DNA of 64,000 bases from Thalassotalea mangrovi. GTDB lineage: Bacteria > Pseudomonadota > Gammaproteobacteria > Enterobacterales > Alteromonadaceae. Of this stretch, positions 20,921-31,523 are shown piece after piece; the first letter of the stretch is position 1, and each line of letters starts with the position of its first letter. Both the position numbers and the translations under genes were made by a program. The notes below the pieces were generated by a model that saw only the letters and a list, made by a program, of their open reading frames with translations, ran no database searches and was not told the origin of the DNA. Location of the stretch: NCBI RefSeq assembly GCF_005116735.1, contig NZ_SWDB01000032.1, positions 24,559 to 88,558 on the forward strand. Reading direction: 5' to 3'.

Positions 20921-21649
20921 TCAGGTTTGGCGGTTTATTTTGGATTGCCGCCGAGCGGTTAACAGGCCGATAAGGCCGAGTGTAAACAAGGCGGTTGTGT
21001 TTCCTTCAGAAACTTGTGATGGGGGTTCTAATCCCGTGTTGTAAAAGGTGATATGGGACAAGTCCTGCATGCCTGTATCCCAGCTTCCCGCCGTTATTGT
21101 TTCGGCAGCACTCATACAGGCAAGGGTGTTTACCGAGGCGCCACCACCGCATAAATTGGCGTAGTCTTCATCGGAAACTTCCCAGTATAAGGTAAAACCA
21201 TCTCCTGCTTTGGCTACCCAGAAACGGATACCTGGGTCATCTTCACCCTCGTCAGGGTTATAAGTCCAATTGCCCTGGGATAAATCGCCATCAGCATCAA
21301 GCATGAACTCCCATTCACCGCCGTCTACATCAGGGAAGTTGCCAGATACATCGCTCAGATTAAAGCCGCCATTTTGAGAAGGTTCAAACTTTCCAATTAC
21401 CGGGGATATAAGTTCATCCGGGAAGTCTGCAGCAAAAATCCAGCAGTCATCAAAGCTTCTTTCTCCTTTCGGGAGATCGGTGCGAAGAAAGTAGCTTTCT
21501 TCAAATTGTGGGTCGAATACGCCGGAGCAATCGTTACCATTAAAATCCAGGGATACTAAGACGGCGGCTGCGGGATTGCTTATCATAGCTAATGTCAGCA
21601 AGATTGGAATAAGCAAGATGGTTTTAAAGAATGGCGATACCAATTTCAT
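20921..21649 (-). CDS. Secreted PEP-CTERM-like protein, paralogue 3
   Basis: A 242-residue exported protein with signal peptide MKLVSPFFKTILLIPIL...NPAAA and GAGGAAC upstream of the start. It shares NDCSGVFDPQFE, DDCWIFAAD, DPGIRFWVAKAGDGFTLYWE, LACMSAA and LSHITFYN with paralogues 1 and 2. Its tail is VSEGNTTALFTLG followed by a hydrophobic helix and TARRQ: the helix and basic end remain but the PEP motif is lost, which may prevent exosortase processing. The three genes are successive, same-strand and clearly duplicated. Confidence 0.75.
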   Translation of the reverse strand: MKLVSPFFKTILLIPILLTLAMISNPAAAVLVSLDFNGNDCSGVFDPQFEESYFLRTDLPKGERSFDDCWIFAADFPDELISPVIGKFEPSQNGGFNLSDVSGNFPDVDGGEWEFMLDADGDLSQGNWTYNPDEGEDDPGIRFWVAKAGDGFTLYWEVSDEDYANLCGGGASVNTLACMSAAETITAGSWDTGMQDLSHITFYNTGLEPPSQVSEGNTTALFTLGLIGLLTARRQSKINRQT

Positions 21650-21936
21650 TTATGTTCCTCAGTTTCTTTTTGTTTGTTTCAGTCCCTCCATAAAAACAAA
21701 TCTTATTCCTTTGCTGATCTATCAAGTTGGTGCTCCAGGCCACAACTCAGCGGAACATAAAATCAGATACTTTCGAGTATAGTATTTTTTTGATATTAGC
21801 AGGTTATGGAAATAATTTTTAAAATGCGGCGGAAATCTTGTGTATCGACAGGTGCGAGGTGAGGGGTTGAGAAGAAAGCAGGAAGATGTATATCAGGGTC
21901 AACCTTAATTGTTGGATGACCCGACGTAAGTTGCAA

Positions 21937-22101
21937 TTACTTTTCCTGAACTGCTTGCAGCTCACTTTGTTGAATTCGCCATTGTTGCAATTCTTTGTAG
22001 TAGAAATCCCAGACACAGGGATCGCAGACACCGCTTTCGCAGCATTCACCTTCAGCGGGTGGTTGTGGTTTTTCCAGTTGAGTCGTTGTTGATTGGGTCA
22101 T
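21937..22101 (-). CDS. Small oxidoreductase-like (Oxidored-like) protein
   Basis: A 54-residue frame from ATG 22101 to TAA 21937-21939. It reads MTQSTTTQLEKPQPP..., then ECCESGVCDPCVWDFYYKE. The CC-x4-C-x2-C-x-WD-x-YY pattern is the signature of the small oxidoreductase-like domain (Pfam Oxidored-like), known from bacterial small proteins and eukaryotic mitochondrial proteins of unknown biochemical role. The cysteine cluster probably binds a metal or Fe-S centre. The ribosome-binding site is weak (GAG). It stands alone, upstream on the minus strand of the PEP-CTERM genes, with the accC terminator on its other side. Confidence 0.78.
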   Translation of the reverse strand: MTQSTTTQLEKPQPPAEGECCESGVCDPCVWDFYYKELQQWRIQQSELQAVQEK

Positions 22102-22177
22102 GAAAATCTCAATCTCAAATTATTTTTAGGAATTATTGTGCCGTTAATAGTTAAGGGTCTATTTGAACAGACATAAA

Positions 22178-22199
22178 AAAACCCTGCAAGCAGGGTTTT
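22178..22199 (-). terminator. Terminator after accC
   Basis: AAAACCCTG and CAGGGTTTT arms around a 4-base loop. On the minus strand it follows the accC stop by about 70 bases and ends in a T run. Confidence 0.85.
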
Positions 22200-22266
22200 C
22201 AATCTCATTACAGTTTTCAGTCAATTTCACAGAAATCTGACCGTGTCAGGAGACGGGCGGTATCGA

Positions 22267-23613
22267 TTATTCGATATCCGCAAGTTTCTTTTCAAGGTAA
22301 TGAATGTTTGCACCACCACGCGCAAAGCCAGCATCATTCATGATGTCTTCCTGCAGGGTGATATTGGTTTTAATGCCATCAATCACTAATTCATTCAAGG
22401 CATTTTTCATTCGCGCGATCGCTACTTCTCGACTCTCACCATAAGTGATCAGTTTACCTATCATCGAGTCGTAATGTGGTGGTACCGAATACTCTGTATA
22501 TACGTGAGAATCCCAGCGAACACCTAATCCACCTGGTGGGTGGAAGCGCGTTATCTTGCCCGGGGATGGGATAAAGGTACGCGGGTCTTCTGCATTAATA
22601 CGGCATTCAATCGCATGACCGTGAACCTTGATATCTTCCTGCTTGATGCTTAATGGCATACCGCTGGCAATGCGTAATTGCTCTTTGATCAAATCAACAC
22701 CAGTGATCATCTCGGTAACCGGATGCTCTACCTGGATACGGGTATTCATCTCAATGAAGTAGAATTCACCATTTTCGTATAGGAACTCAAAGGTACCAGC
22801 GCCACGATAGTTGATTTCGATACAGGCATTACAACAACGCTTACCAATTTCCGCACGCAGCTCTTCACTAATACCTGGGGCAGGTGCTTCTTCTACCACT
22901 TTCTGATGACGGCGCTGCATTGAACAGTCACGCTCACCCAAGTGGATAGCATTACCCTGGCCGTCAGCCAGTACCTGAATTTCAACATGACGAGGGTTTT
23001 CCAGGAATTTTTCCATGTAAACCATGTCATTATTAAATGCTGCGCGTGCTTCAGCTTTGGTTAACTGAATCGCTTCCAGCAGATTAGATTCTTCACGTAC
23101 GACGCGCATACCGCGGCCACCGCCACCACCAGAGGCTTTGATGATCACTGGGTAGCCAATACGACGACCGTGGGCAAGATTCGCTTCTGCATCGTCTGTT
23201 AACGGGCCATCTGAGCCTGGAACGCAAGGAACGCCGGCATCTTTCATTGCCTGGATTGCGGAAACTTTATCACCCATTAAGCGAATGCTATCCGCCATGG
23301 GGCCGATAAAGCTAAAACCTGAATCTTCTACCTGCTCAGCAAAATCCGCGTTTTCTGCCAGGAAACCATATCCTGGGTGGATGCCATCGGCATTAGTCAC
23401 TTCTGCTGCGGTAATAATACGAGGAATATTCAGATAACTGTCAGTCGCTGCCGGCTTTCCGATACAGATAGTTTCGTCAGCCAGTAATACGTGCTTAAGG
23501 TTTTTATCTGCAGTCGAGTGGACGGCAACGGTTTCGATACCCAGTTCTTTACAAGCTCGCAGAATACGCAGAGCTATTTCGCCTCGGTTGGCGATAACTA
23601 CTTTTTTCAACAT
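22267..23613 (-). CDS. accC: Acetyl-CoA carboxylase, biotin carboxylase subunit
   Basis: Carboxylates the biotin on AccB with ATP and bicarbonate, the first half-reaction of fatty acid synthesis. The 448 residues have the usual length. [17 protein letters not shown], the glycine-rich ATP loop [30 protein letters not shown] and [14 protein letters not shown] are all intact. It lies 23 bases after accB in the order aroQ-accB-accC, as in E. coli. Confidence 0.98.
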   Translation of the reverse strand: MLKKVVIANRGEIALRILRACKELGIETVAVHSTADKNLKHVLLADETICIGKPAATDSYLNIPRIITAAEVTNADGIHPGYGFLAENADFAEQVEDSGFSFIGPMADSIRLMGDKVSAIQAMKDAGVPCVPGSDGPLTDDAEANLAHGRRIGYPVIIKASGGGGGRGMRVVREESNLLEAIQLTKAEARAAFNNDMVYMEKFLENPRHVEIQVLADGQGNAIHLGERDCSMQRRHQKVVEEAPAPGISEELRAEIGKRCCNACIEINYRGAGTFEFLYENGEFYFIEMNTRIQVEHPVTEMITGVDLIKEQLRIASGMPLSIKQEDIKVHGHAIECRINAEDPRTFIPSPGKITRFHPPGGLGVRWDSHVYTEYSVPPHYDSMIGKLITYGESREVAIARMKNALNELVIDGIKTNITLQEDIMNDAGFARGGANIHYLEKKLADIE

Positions 23614-23636
23614 GGAATCAGCCTTCCTTCGCCTGC

Positions 23637-24083
23637 TTACTCGATTACGAATAATGGTTGGTCGAATTCGATGGTATCTTCGTTCTGTGCCAGGATTTGC
23701 TTGATAACACCAGACTTATCCGCTTCGATTTGGTTCATCATTTTCATCGCTTCAACGATACATAACGTATCACCGGCATTAACGTGCTGACCCACTTCAA
23801 CGAATGCTGGCGCATCTGGAGATGGTGACGAATAGAAAGTACCAACCATAGGTGAACGTACAACGTGACCGGTGATTTCTGCACTTGCAGGTGCTGATTC
23901 TGCTGCTGGCGCAGGAGCCGCAGGAGCTGCGGCAGGCGCAACAAACGCTTGCGGAGCAACAGGCGCAGCAACTGAGCTGGCACGACTGATGCGTACTGAC
24001 TCTTCACCTTCAGAAATTTCCAACTCACTGATACCTGATTCTTCAACCAGCTCGATTAATTTTTTGATTTTACGAATATCCAT
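23637..24083 (-). CDS. accB: Biotin carboxyl carrier protein of acetyl-CoA carboxylase
   Basis: A 148-residue carrier. An N-terminal part ([22 protein letters not shown]) is followed by an Ala-Pro-rich linker (about residues 37-70) and the biotinyl domain, where the lysine of [15 protein letters not shown] takes biotin from BirA. It passes between AccC and the carboxyltransferase. Encoded between aroQ (19 bases) and accC (23 bases). Confidence 0.98.
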   Translation of the reverse strand: MDIRKIKKLIELVEESGISELEISEGEESVRISRASSVAAPVAPQAFVAPAAAPAAPAPAAESAPASAEITGHVVRSPMVGTFYSSPSPDAPAFVEVGQHVNAGDTLCIVEAMKMMNQIEADKSGVIKQILAQNEDTIEFDQPLFVIE

Positions 24084-24102
24084 TACAGTACCTTATATAT
24101 CT

Positions 24103-24555
24103 TTAATTATTCTGTGCTAAAAAGTGTGCGGCGGCATCCAGCGCCATGGCGTATCCTTGGGGGCCACATCCACAAATAACCCCTTCGGCAATATCCGAAA
24201 GGTAGGAATGATGTCTAAATGGTTCGCGGCTATGAATATTGGACAGATGAACTTCGATAAAAGGAACATCAATACTCAACAGGGCATCGCGCAATGCCAC
24301 GCTGGTGTGGGTGAACGCTGCCGGGTTGATAATGATGAAGTCCGTTTTCTCAGAAGCCTGGTGGATTCGATCAATCAACTCGTGTTCCGCATTCGATTGA
24401 AAATGATCCAGTGCAATATTCAAAGATTCCGCTTTCTGAGTCAGAGATTCAATGATCTCGTCCAGGGTCTGGGAGCCATAAATATGTGGCTGTCGCAAAC
24501 CGAGGCGATTTAAATTGGGACCATTGATTACAAGCACATTATGTTTTGCTGTCAT
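24103..24555 (-). CDS. aroQ: Type II 3-dehydroquinate dehydratase
   Basis: Third step of the shikimate pathway. At 150 residues it has type II length. [17 protein letters not shown] carries the flexible-loop arginine and tyrosine region, [17 protein letters not shown] the asparagine, and [17 protein letters not shown] the catalytic histidine; the C terminus [11 protein letters not shown] is typical. First gene of aroQ-accB-accC. Confidence 0.97.
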   Translation of the reverse strand: MTAKHNVLVINGPNLNRLGLRQPHIYGSQTLDEIIESLTQKAESLNIALDHFQSNAEHELIDRIHQASEKTDFIIINPAAFTHTSVALRDALLSIDVPFIEVHLSNIHSREPFRHHSYLSDIAEGVICGCGPQGYAMALDAAAHFLAQNN

Positions 24556-24776
24556 TATTCTCTAACTTCCTGAAATTCATAGCTCTTTACCGAGCTTTTT
24601 GGTCTTTAACGTCATTCAACATGAAAAATGATGAAAAAACCATCAGAATTTGCATTTATCTGCACATTATAGAGATTTCGAAGAATATAGCATCAAAATA
24701 CTGGTCTAATCACCGACGTTCGCTGTAATTTAACCTTTGAATTCGCGGGGTTGGCGGTGTTTTTTGTGACCGCTAA

Positions 24777-24836
24777 TTGCCGAAGTGCAACGGTATACCA
24801 TGCACTTTCGGCAAAAATGGAGGGACAACAAGTCCC
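24777..24836 (-). terminator. Hairpins downstream of dsbD
   Basis: Two inverted repeats lie after dsbD on the minus strand. GGGAC / GTCCC around 5 bases (24822-24835) comes first and is followed there by TCCATTTTT. Then TTGCCGAAGTGCA (24777-24789) pairs with TGCACTTTCGGCAA (24801-24814) with one bulged base. The first is the likelier terminator. Confidence 0.6.
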
Positions 24837-24848
24837 ATTTACTGGGGG

Positions 24849-26687
24849 TTAATTGAAAATCTGGTTAATGTGGGCGGCGAATTTATCGGCCTCCATAAAT
24901 CCGGTGACTCTGTTTTTATCGAGCTCCTGGCCGTTTTCATCGAAAAACAGAATTGAGGGCAGGCCGAACACATCGTATTGTTCCATAAATGCCAGGTTTT
25001 CAGGTTTGCCCAAATCGGTGAGATCTGCTTGTAGCATCACGGTATTATGCAGTGCCTGTTGCACCGACGCTTGTGGGAAAGTGTACTTCTCAAATTCTTT
25101 ACAGGCGATGCACCAGTCGGCATAGAGATCCAGCATCACGGTCTGGCCATTGGCATTCGCTTTGGTGATTTGCGAATTCAACTCATCAATGGTTGCCACT
25201 TTTACAAACTCCTTGTGAGCCGCAGCCTGTTGCTGCGGAGCACTAAACAAGGTTTGATAGGCCAATTGTCCGCCAGCAAATAACATCAGGAAAATGATTA
25301 ACGAACGCAAACCCCAGAAAAATCCTGCTGGTGACTTACGGTTATCATTATTGACGACGTAAAAGTAAGTCGCGCTTGCCAGCAACAGGGCCGCCCATAA
25401 CAGGTTGCCGATACTTTCGGGAATTAACCGTTCTAACAGGAAAATGGGTACCGCCAGTAACAGCAGTCCAAATACGTTCTTAATCACATTCATCCAATTG
25501 CCCGCTTTGGGCAGTAGCTTGCCACCAGAGCTGCCTAATATAAGCAGCGGTAAGCCCATGCCCATGCTTAGTGCATATAGGGCTGTTGCGCCAAGAACGA
25601 TATCACCAGACTGGGCTATATAGATCAGGATGCCGGTAAGGGGGGCTGTGGTACAGGGTGAAGCGACTAATCCTGAAATCGCCCCCATCACAAATACAGA
25701 TACCATAGAGCCACCTTTTTGCGAGTTGCTCAGTTGGTTCAGTTTTTGTTGCCAGGACGCTGGCATCGACAGGTTGAATACACCAAACATGGATAAGGCC
25801 AGCACAACAAACAGAACACTCAGGCCAATCAGAATGGCCGGATGTTGGAACGCTGCCTGAAATTGGGCACCAGCCAGTGCTACAACAACACCTAAGATGG
25901 TGTAAGTAATTGCCATCCCCTGCACATACGCCATTGACAGGGAAGCGGCCTTAGCAGTCGAAAGCTTATCGCCGTGACCAACAATGATTCCGGTCAGAAT
26001 TGGGTACATGGGAAACACGCAGGGAGTAAACGACAGTAAAATTCCCAGGCCAAAAAAGGTTAGGAGGATCAACAGCAAATTGTCGCCCGAAAGCAGGGAG
26101 GCGAGCTCAAACTGCTCGCTATCGGAGGTGGTTGCTGACGTTGCCGTAATATTTTCAGATTGAGTATCTTTGCTGGCGGTATCACCGGCGGCACCAATGG
26201 CGCCTAAAATTGCGGCACTGTCATTGTCTTGATTGACTGCCGACAGATAAATGACTTTCTTGGTTGGCGGATAACACAAACCTTTAGCGGCACAGCCCTG
26301 ATAGGTCAGGGTAATACTGCTGTCATCGGTTGCCTTATCGATGCCAAGGTTAAATTTCAGCTGTTGATAATAGACTTCCTGAATACCAAAGAATTCATCT
26401 TCCTGTTCTTCACCCTGTGGTAACAGCGGCAATTGAAATTCGGCGGAGTCACTATCAAATTTCAGCTTACTTTTGTACAGGTAATAGCCATCGGCGATAT
26501 TGAAATACACTTCAACCTGATTACCTTGCTGGTTGAAGTCAAACTGGAAGGCCTGATCGACCGGTAAGAATTCGTCCTGGTTGGAGAACAAGGAATCCAT
26601 CGACGTGTCGAAGGGCGAATTTTGAGCCTGGGCTACTGTGCCTACGACACAAAAAAGTAATACAAATAATCGAAGAAAAGCGCGCAT
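24849..26687 (-). CDS. dsbD: Thiol:disulfide interchange protein DsbD
   Basis: Inner-membrane reductase that carries electrons from cytoplasmic thioredoxin to periplasmic DsbC, DsbG and CcmG. The 612 residues show a signal peptide (to about residue 21), the periplasmic alpha domain with cysteines in QGCAAKGLCYPP, an eight-helix core with its cysteine pair in FTPCVFPMYP and SPCTTAPLTG, and a C-terminal thioredoxin domain with CIAC in ADWCIACKEF. All three cysteine pairs are present. Its ATG overlaps the cutA stop by one base (TAATG), so translation is coupled. Confidence 0.97.
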   Translation of the reverse strand: MRAFLRLFVLLFCVVGTVAQAQNSPFDTSMDSLFSNQDEFLPVDQAFQFDFNQQGNQVEVYFNIADGYYLYKSKLKFDSDSAEFQLPLLPQGEEQEDEFFGIQEVYYQQLKFNLGIDKATDDSSITLTYQGCAAKGLCYPPTKKVIYLSAVNQDNDSAAILGAIGAAGDTASKDTQSENITATSATTSDSEQFELASLLSGDNLLLILLTFFGLGILLSFTPCVFPMYPILTGIIVGHGDKLSTAKAASLSMAYVQGMAITYTILGVVVALAGAQFQAAFQHPAILIGLSVLFVVLALSMFGVFNLSMPASWQQKLNQLSNSQKGGSMVSVFVMGAISGLVASPCTTAPLTGILIYIAQSGDIVLGATALYALSMGMGLPLLILGSSGGKLLPKAGNWMNVIKNVFGLLLLAVPIFLLERLIPESIGNLLWAALLLASATYFYVVNNDNRKSPAGFFWGLRSLIIFLMLFAGGQLAYQTLFSAPQQQAAAHKEFVKVATIDELNSQITKANANGQTVMLDLYADWCIACKEFEKYTFPQASVQQALHNTVMLQADLTDLGKPENLAFMEQYDVFGLPSILFFDENGQELDKNRVTGFMEADKFAAHINQIFN

Positions 26688-27004
26688 TATTGTTTTGTCA
26701 CCGTTGAGTCTATCCAGTTTAAATATTCCTCATTGCCTTGCTGAATATCCATGGCAATGATTTCTGCGACATCATAAGGATGCATCGCAGTGATTCGTTT
26801 TTCGAGTGCGGTAAACCGATCGCGTCGCGATTTAATAATCAGCAACACTTCCTGATCCTGTTGACGTTCGCCCTGCCACTGGTAAATGGAGGTTATCGAT
26901 TCCTGGATATTTACACAAGCGGCGAGCCTTTCGTCAACTAGCGCATTGGCGATGGACAAGGCACTGCTTTTATCCGGGCAGGTACACAAAATCACTTGAT
27001 GCAT
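26687..27004 (-). CDS. cutA: Divalent cation tolerance protein CutA
   Basis: Small trimeric ferredoxin-like-fold protein linked to copper tolerance; its biochemical role is unsettled. HQVILCTCPDKSSAL, ERLAACVNI and the C-terminal EYLNWIDSTV are typical. ATG 27004 gives 105 residues; ATG 27031 would add nine and is also plausible, and neither has a strong ribosome-binding site. A MITE-like element ends only 5 bases before the 27031 ATG, so the promoter region has been rebuilt by insertion. The stop overlaps dsbD by one base. Confidence 0.9.
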   Translation of the reverse strand: MHQVILCTCPDKSSALSIANALVDERLAACVNIQESITSIYQWQGERQQDQEVLLIIKSRRDRFTALEKRITAMHPYDVAEIIAMDIQQGNEEYLNWIDSTVTKQ

Positions 27005-27035
27005 GCAGTCACTCGAGTTTGGTTTTATCATGGTT

Positions 27036-27301
27036 ATACCAATCACATTAAATTATTGCTCACTCAGTGAGAATTTAAAGGCATTTATGCAAGGCTTTGA
27101 TTGCAGAGAATGGTTACTCCATTGTCAAAATCAGTAACGCAGGATAAACGCCTTTAAAACTCACCCGTAGGGAGTTTACCAGAGGTTCATTTCCGGCCGT
27201 AGATATTCAGTAATATAGAATGACTATATCAATGAAATCTATGTTGCAAATGAACCTCTGCCCTAACTCTGAGTTGTGCACAAACTTAATATGATTGGTA
27301 T
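27036..27301. mobile_element. MITE-like element, copy 1 (266 bp)
   Basis: The ends TACCAATCACATTAA and TTAATATGATTGGTA are inverted repeats, flanked by AT-rich DNA. Inside are CTCACT-C-AGTGAG, and AGAGGTTCATTT repeated in inverse as AAATGAACCTCT, so a long fold is possible. It encodes no protein. Nearly the same sequence occurs in reverse at 49719-49981. It lies between cutA and fxsA, which diverge. Confidence 0.88.
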
Positions 27302-27388
27302 TACAGTTTATCCCAGAAGAAACCAGGTTGAAATAGACCAGAAAATCCCCATATCTGTTTCAGTCCACCATTAAATTTGTCTCACTTC

Positions 27389-27895
27389 ATGTTTAGAATT
27401 CTATTTTTATTGTTTATTTTTGTGCCGGTGCTGGAGATTTTGCTGTTGATCAATGTCGGCAGTGTGCTTGGCGCATTACCCACTGTTGCTCTGGTTATTT
27501 TAACCGCCTGGCTTGGTGCAACCCTGGTTAAACAGCAGGGTATGTCGACCATGCAGTCGATGCAAGCGAAACTGGCGAGCGGACAAATGCCGTCCGACGA
27601 AATCATTGCGTCTGTGTTATTGCTGGTCTCCGGCGTGACCTTGTTGACCCCGGGTTTTATTACCGATGCCTTAGGCCTGCTGTTGTTGTGGCCGGTATCA
27701 CGACAATTCCTGGTCAATAAAATAAAACCTCATATGGTTGCCAGGCAAGGCCAGCACTTTGGCTTTCAACAAGGGTTTGGTTCGTACCAGCAAGATATAA
27801 GCGAACCCGATAATGATCCTTTTGCGGGAAATCCGGATTCAAATCAACCTCGTCAGCCATCAACGCTTGAAGGCGAATACGAGCGCAAAGATTGA
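27389..27895 (+). CDS. fxsA: FxsA family membrane protein
   Basis: A 168-residue inner-membrane protein (ATG 27389; an in-frame TTG at 27377 is less likely). FxsA of E. coli suppresses exclusion of phage T7 by the F plasmid PifA system when overexpressed; its normal role is unknown. FVPVLEILLLINVGSVLG and LTAWLGATLVKQQG, then VSGVTLLTPGFITDALGLLLL, match the family's membrane core; the hydrophilic tail is low-complexity. It lies upstream of groES, a very common arrangement. Confidence 0.9.
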   Translation: MFRILFLLFIFVPVLEILLLINVGSVLGALPTVALVILTAWLGATLVKQQGMSTMQSMQAKLASGQMPSDEIIASVLLLVSGVTLLTPGFITDALGLLLLWPVSRQFLVNKIKPHMVARQGQHFGFQQGFGSYQQDISEPDNDPFAGNPDSNQPRQPSTLEGEYERKD

Positions 27896-27973
27896 AGAAT
27901 TTCTTCTGGGAACGACAGGGACTGCAAATTTTTTATTTTTTTTAAATTTTGCAAAAAAAATTGCCCTTGGTGA

Positions 27974-27999
27974 CTTGAGAGTAAAATTTTTACCCCCAT
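27974..27999 (+). promoter_or_regulatory. Sigma-32 heat-shock promoter of groES-groEL
   Basis: CTTGAG (27974-27979) and CCCCAT (27994-27999) are separated by 14 bases, close to the sigma-32 consensus CTTGAA-N13..15-CCCCAT. It lies 57 bases before groES. Confidence 0.88.
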
Positions 28000-28055
28000 T
28001 TGAACACTTAAACAACTTGTATGTTAATCATTAAATACCAAATCAGGAGAGATTA

Positions 28056-28346
28056 ATGAGCATTCGTCCTTTACATGATCGTGTGATCATCAAACGCCAG
28101 GAAGTTGAAGCAAAATCCGCTGGCGGAATCGTGTTAACCGGCAGTGCCGCTGAAAAATCTACTCGCGGTGAAGTTATCGCAGTAGGTAACGGCCGTATTT
28201 TGGAAAATGGTGAAGTTCGTGCCTTAGATGTGAAAGTCGGCGATCAGGTAATCTTTAACGAAGGCTACGGTGTCAAAACTGAAAAGCTGGACGGTGAAGA
28301 CGTATTGATTCTAAGTGAAAGCGATATTCTGGCTATCGTTGAGTAA
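28056..28346 (+). CDS. groES: Co-chaperonin GroES
   Basis: Heptameric lid of GroEL. The 96-residue length, [16 protein letters not shown], the mobile-loop region [16 protein letters not shown] and [12 protein letters not shown] are typical. AGGAGAG precedes the start. Transcribed with groEL from a sigma-32-type promoter. Confidence 0.98.
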   Translation: MSIRPLHDRVIIKRQEVEAKSAGGIVLTGSAAEKSTRGEVIAVGNGRILENGEVRALDVKVGDQVIFNEGYGVKTEKLDGEDVLILSESDILAIVE

Positions 28347-28377
28347 TAGCCTCGATCGAAAAACTTTTATTCAGTAA

Positions 28378-30078
<1,701 letters not shown>

Positions 30079-30137
30079 ACTACAAGAGCTTTTTTAAGTC
30101 CTTGTAAATCAATCGCTTACATACCCATCTAGACAGT

Positions 30138-30196
30138 AAAAGGGACAGTATTCTAGACAGTTTTTTAGACAGTCTAAGGTACGTCCCTTTTTTTTG
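30138..30196 (+). terminator. Terminator-like structure after groEL with TAGACAGT repeats
   Basis: AAAAGGGAC near 30138 pairs with GTCCCTTTT near 30183 and is followed by a run of eight T, a good terminator end. The loop is unusually long (about 35 bases). TAGACAGT occurs three times, at about 30130, 30154 and 30166. The left edge of the island with the integrase may lie here. Confidence 0.65.
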
Positions 30197-30244
30197 GACT
30201 AATCATTTATCGAATGTCACATATAACAAAGGAACAAAACTCAA

Positions 30245-30697
30245 ATGGAATTAAAAGAATTTGTGAAAGAAACCCTCATACAGATTTCTGCGGGAATTAA
30301 AGATGCTCAAGAAGAAATCCGAAACTCAGGAGGGGTTGTTAATCCAGCCCACAGAGAGAAAGCCGAAAATACAGGTGATTCACATTTCGGTGTGCTACCA
30401 AATGGACAAAACATTTTCCTAGTTGATTTTGACGTTTCTGTAACCGTAGTAGAAGAAGCTGAAACTGATGCAAAAGCGAAACTTAATGTTGCTAGTTTGC
30501 TAACTCTCAGTGCTGGCGGAGATTCAGCTAAAAGCAGCAAAGCTATTAATAATATTTCGTTTAAAGTTCCTTTAGCCCTTCCAACTGATGACGTTTCGAA
30601 AGAAGATCTGGCTGCCAGAGATGAAGCACAGATTCAAGCACGCCGTGAAATGGTGCAAAGAAAGAAAGCTCGTGGCTCTAGGTTCGGTGGTTTCTAA
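30245..30697 (+). CDS. Uncharacterised protein, possibly trypco2-like
   Basis: A 150-residue soluble protein. An N-terminal amphipathic segment (MELKEFVKETLIQISAGIKDAQEEI) is followed by a strand-rich middle (FLVDFDVSVTVVEEAE; AINNISFKVPLAL) and a basic tail (RREMVQRKKARGSRFGG). The paired VDFDVSVTVV and INNISFKVPLALP strands recall the trypco2 (trypsin-co-occurring) fold seen in bacterial conflict systems, but this is a resemblance from memory. No trypsin-like gene is nearby. AAAGGAAC precedes the start. It lies between the groEL terminator and other small unknowns, in the island. Confidence 0.6.
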   Translation: MELKEFVKETLIQISAGIKDAQEEIRNSGGVVNPAHREKAENTGDSHFGVLPNGQNIFLVDFDVSVTVVEEAETDAKAKLNVASLLTLSAGGDSAKSSKAINNISFKVPLALPTDDVSKEDLAARDEAQIQARREMVQRKKARGSRFGGF

Positions 30698-30801
30698 TTC
30701 TGTTGGCTGACAGGTGAAAATTCATCATGTACATAATCTGGACATTGGTTCGAGCGCTACTAGGCTCAAGTAGAGTCCACAACAGCAAAGGATTGCTACT
30801 C

Positions 30802-31002
30802 ATGAAGAATCATCGTTCATTACCACCTAGAGCACTTGTCGCTACTTGGCTCTATCTACAGAAACAACATCAGGTATCACTGCATATCAGGTTGAAGCGC
30901 AAAGCTGCGCTGATAGAACTGTTCGGGAGCTTGGAGTCTGCTGAGAGTTACGCAGAGATATTGAGTGTTCAGGGAGAACTTTCGCGACATGGTCAGGGCT
31001 GA
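30802..31002 (+). CDS. Small hypothetical protein
   Basis: Read from ATG 30802 (AAGGA nine bases upstream) it has 66 residues, MKNHRSLPPRALVATWLYLQ..., with a basic helix-rich middle (HIRLKRKAALIELFGS) and SYAEILSVQGEL near the end. An upstream extension to 30727 is possible but poorly supported. No family recognised. Same strand as the previous gene, inside the island. Confidence 0.5.
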   Translation: MKNHRSLPPRALVATWLYLQKQHQVSLHIRLKRKAALIELFGSLESAESYAEILSVQGELSRHGQG

Positions 31003-31071
31003 AAACACTGCGTTATAACGAGCTGAATGCCTTCTATTATTGAAAAACAAACAGCTCGATTCACTCAGATG

Positions 31072-31338
31072 TTAACCTCTGGCTTCACGGCCAGGTTCAT
31101 CTTCTGCGACCCGAAATCTCCAGTACTTATCGGGCTTTACCCAAACAACGCTCTCTCCAGTATGTTTACGGAATTGATTAAGAACTTTTCTTTGTATCGC
31201 TAAGTTGCCGTCAGCGTTTTCTTTCAGGTGAATTTCAGCCTTTGATTTGACAAGATAGTCAACTACGTCGTCCTGATATAAACAGCCATCTTTATCTAGC
31301 TGTTCCTTCATCCATAAAGAAACATCTACTTCTGTCAT
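31072..31338 (-). CDS. Small conserved hypothetical, perhaps DUF6953
   Basis: An 88-residue charged protein (MTEVDVSLWMKEQLDKDGCLYQDD...), with VLNQFRKHTGESVVW and a C-terminal KYWRFRVAEDEPGR. The layout (short helix, YQDDVV, NGNLAI-like stretch, VVW..., WRFR...PGR) agrees with my memory of DUF6953, a family of unknown function; a profile search would settle it. It follows the YodC-like gene by 2 bases on the minus strand and is probably co-transcribed with it. Confidence 0.6.
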   Translation of the reverse strand: MTEVDVSLWMKEQLDKDGCLYQDDVVDYLVKSKAEIHLKENADGNLAIQRKVLNQFRKHTGESVVWVKPDKYWRFRVAEDEPGREARG

Positions 31339-31340
31339 AT

Positions 31341-31523
31341 CTATCCTTCGGCAGTTATAGTAGTTAAAGAATCAAATGGGAACACCCCCATGTCAAGCTT
31401 TTTACCGGCAAACCACTGGCATTTATAGTTATTTGGGGAGACTTCTTCTTTAACTGTCATTTCAGGACCACCTGATTTTAGCATTACGATGTCTCCTGAT
31501 TTTAACTTAATTGTGTTGCTCAT
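31341..31523 (-). CDS. YodC family (DUF2158) protein
   Basis: A 60-residue protein from ATG 31523, which has a full AAGGAGGT site upstream; the longer frame to 31598 is not needed. KLKSGDIVMLKSGGPEMTV and YKCQWFAGKKL are the YodC/DUF2158 core, a small SH3-like barrel of unknown role. It stands immediately before the DUF6953-like gene in the same direction, a two-gene unit in the island. Confidence 0.82.
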   Translation of the reverse strand: MSNTIKLKSGDIVMLKSGGPEMTVKEEVSPNNYKCQWFAGKKLDMGVFPFDSLTTITAEG

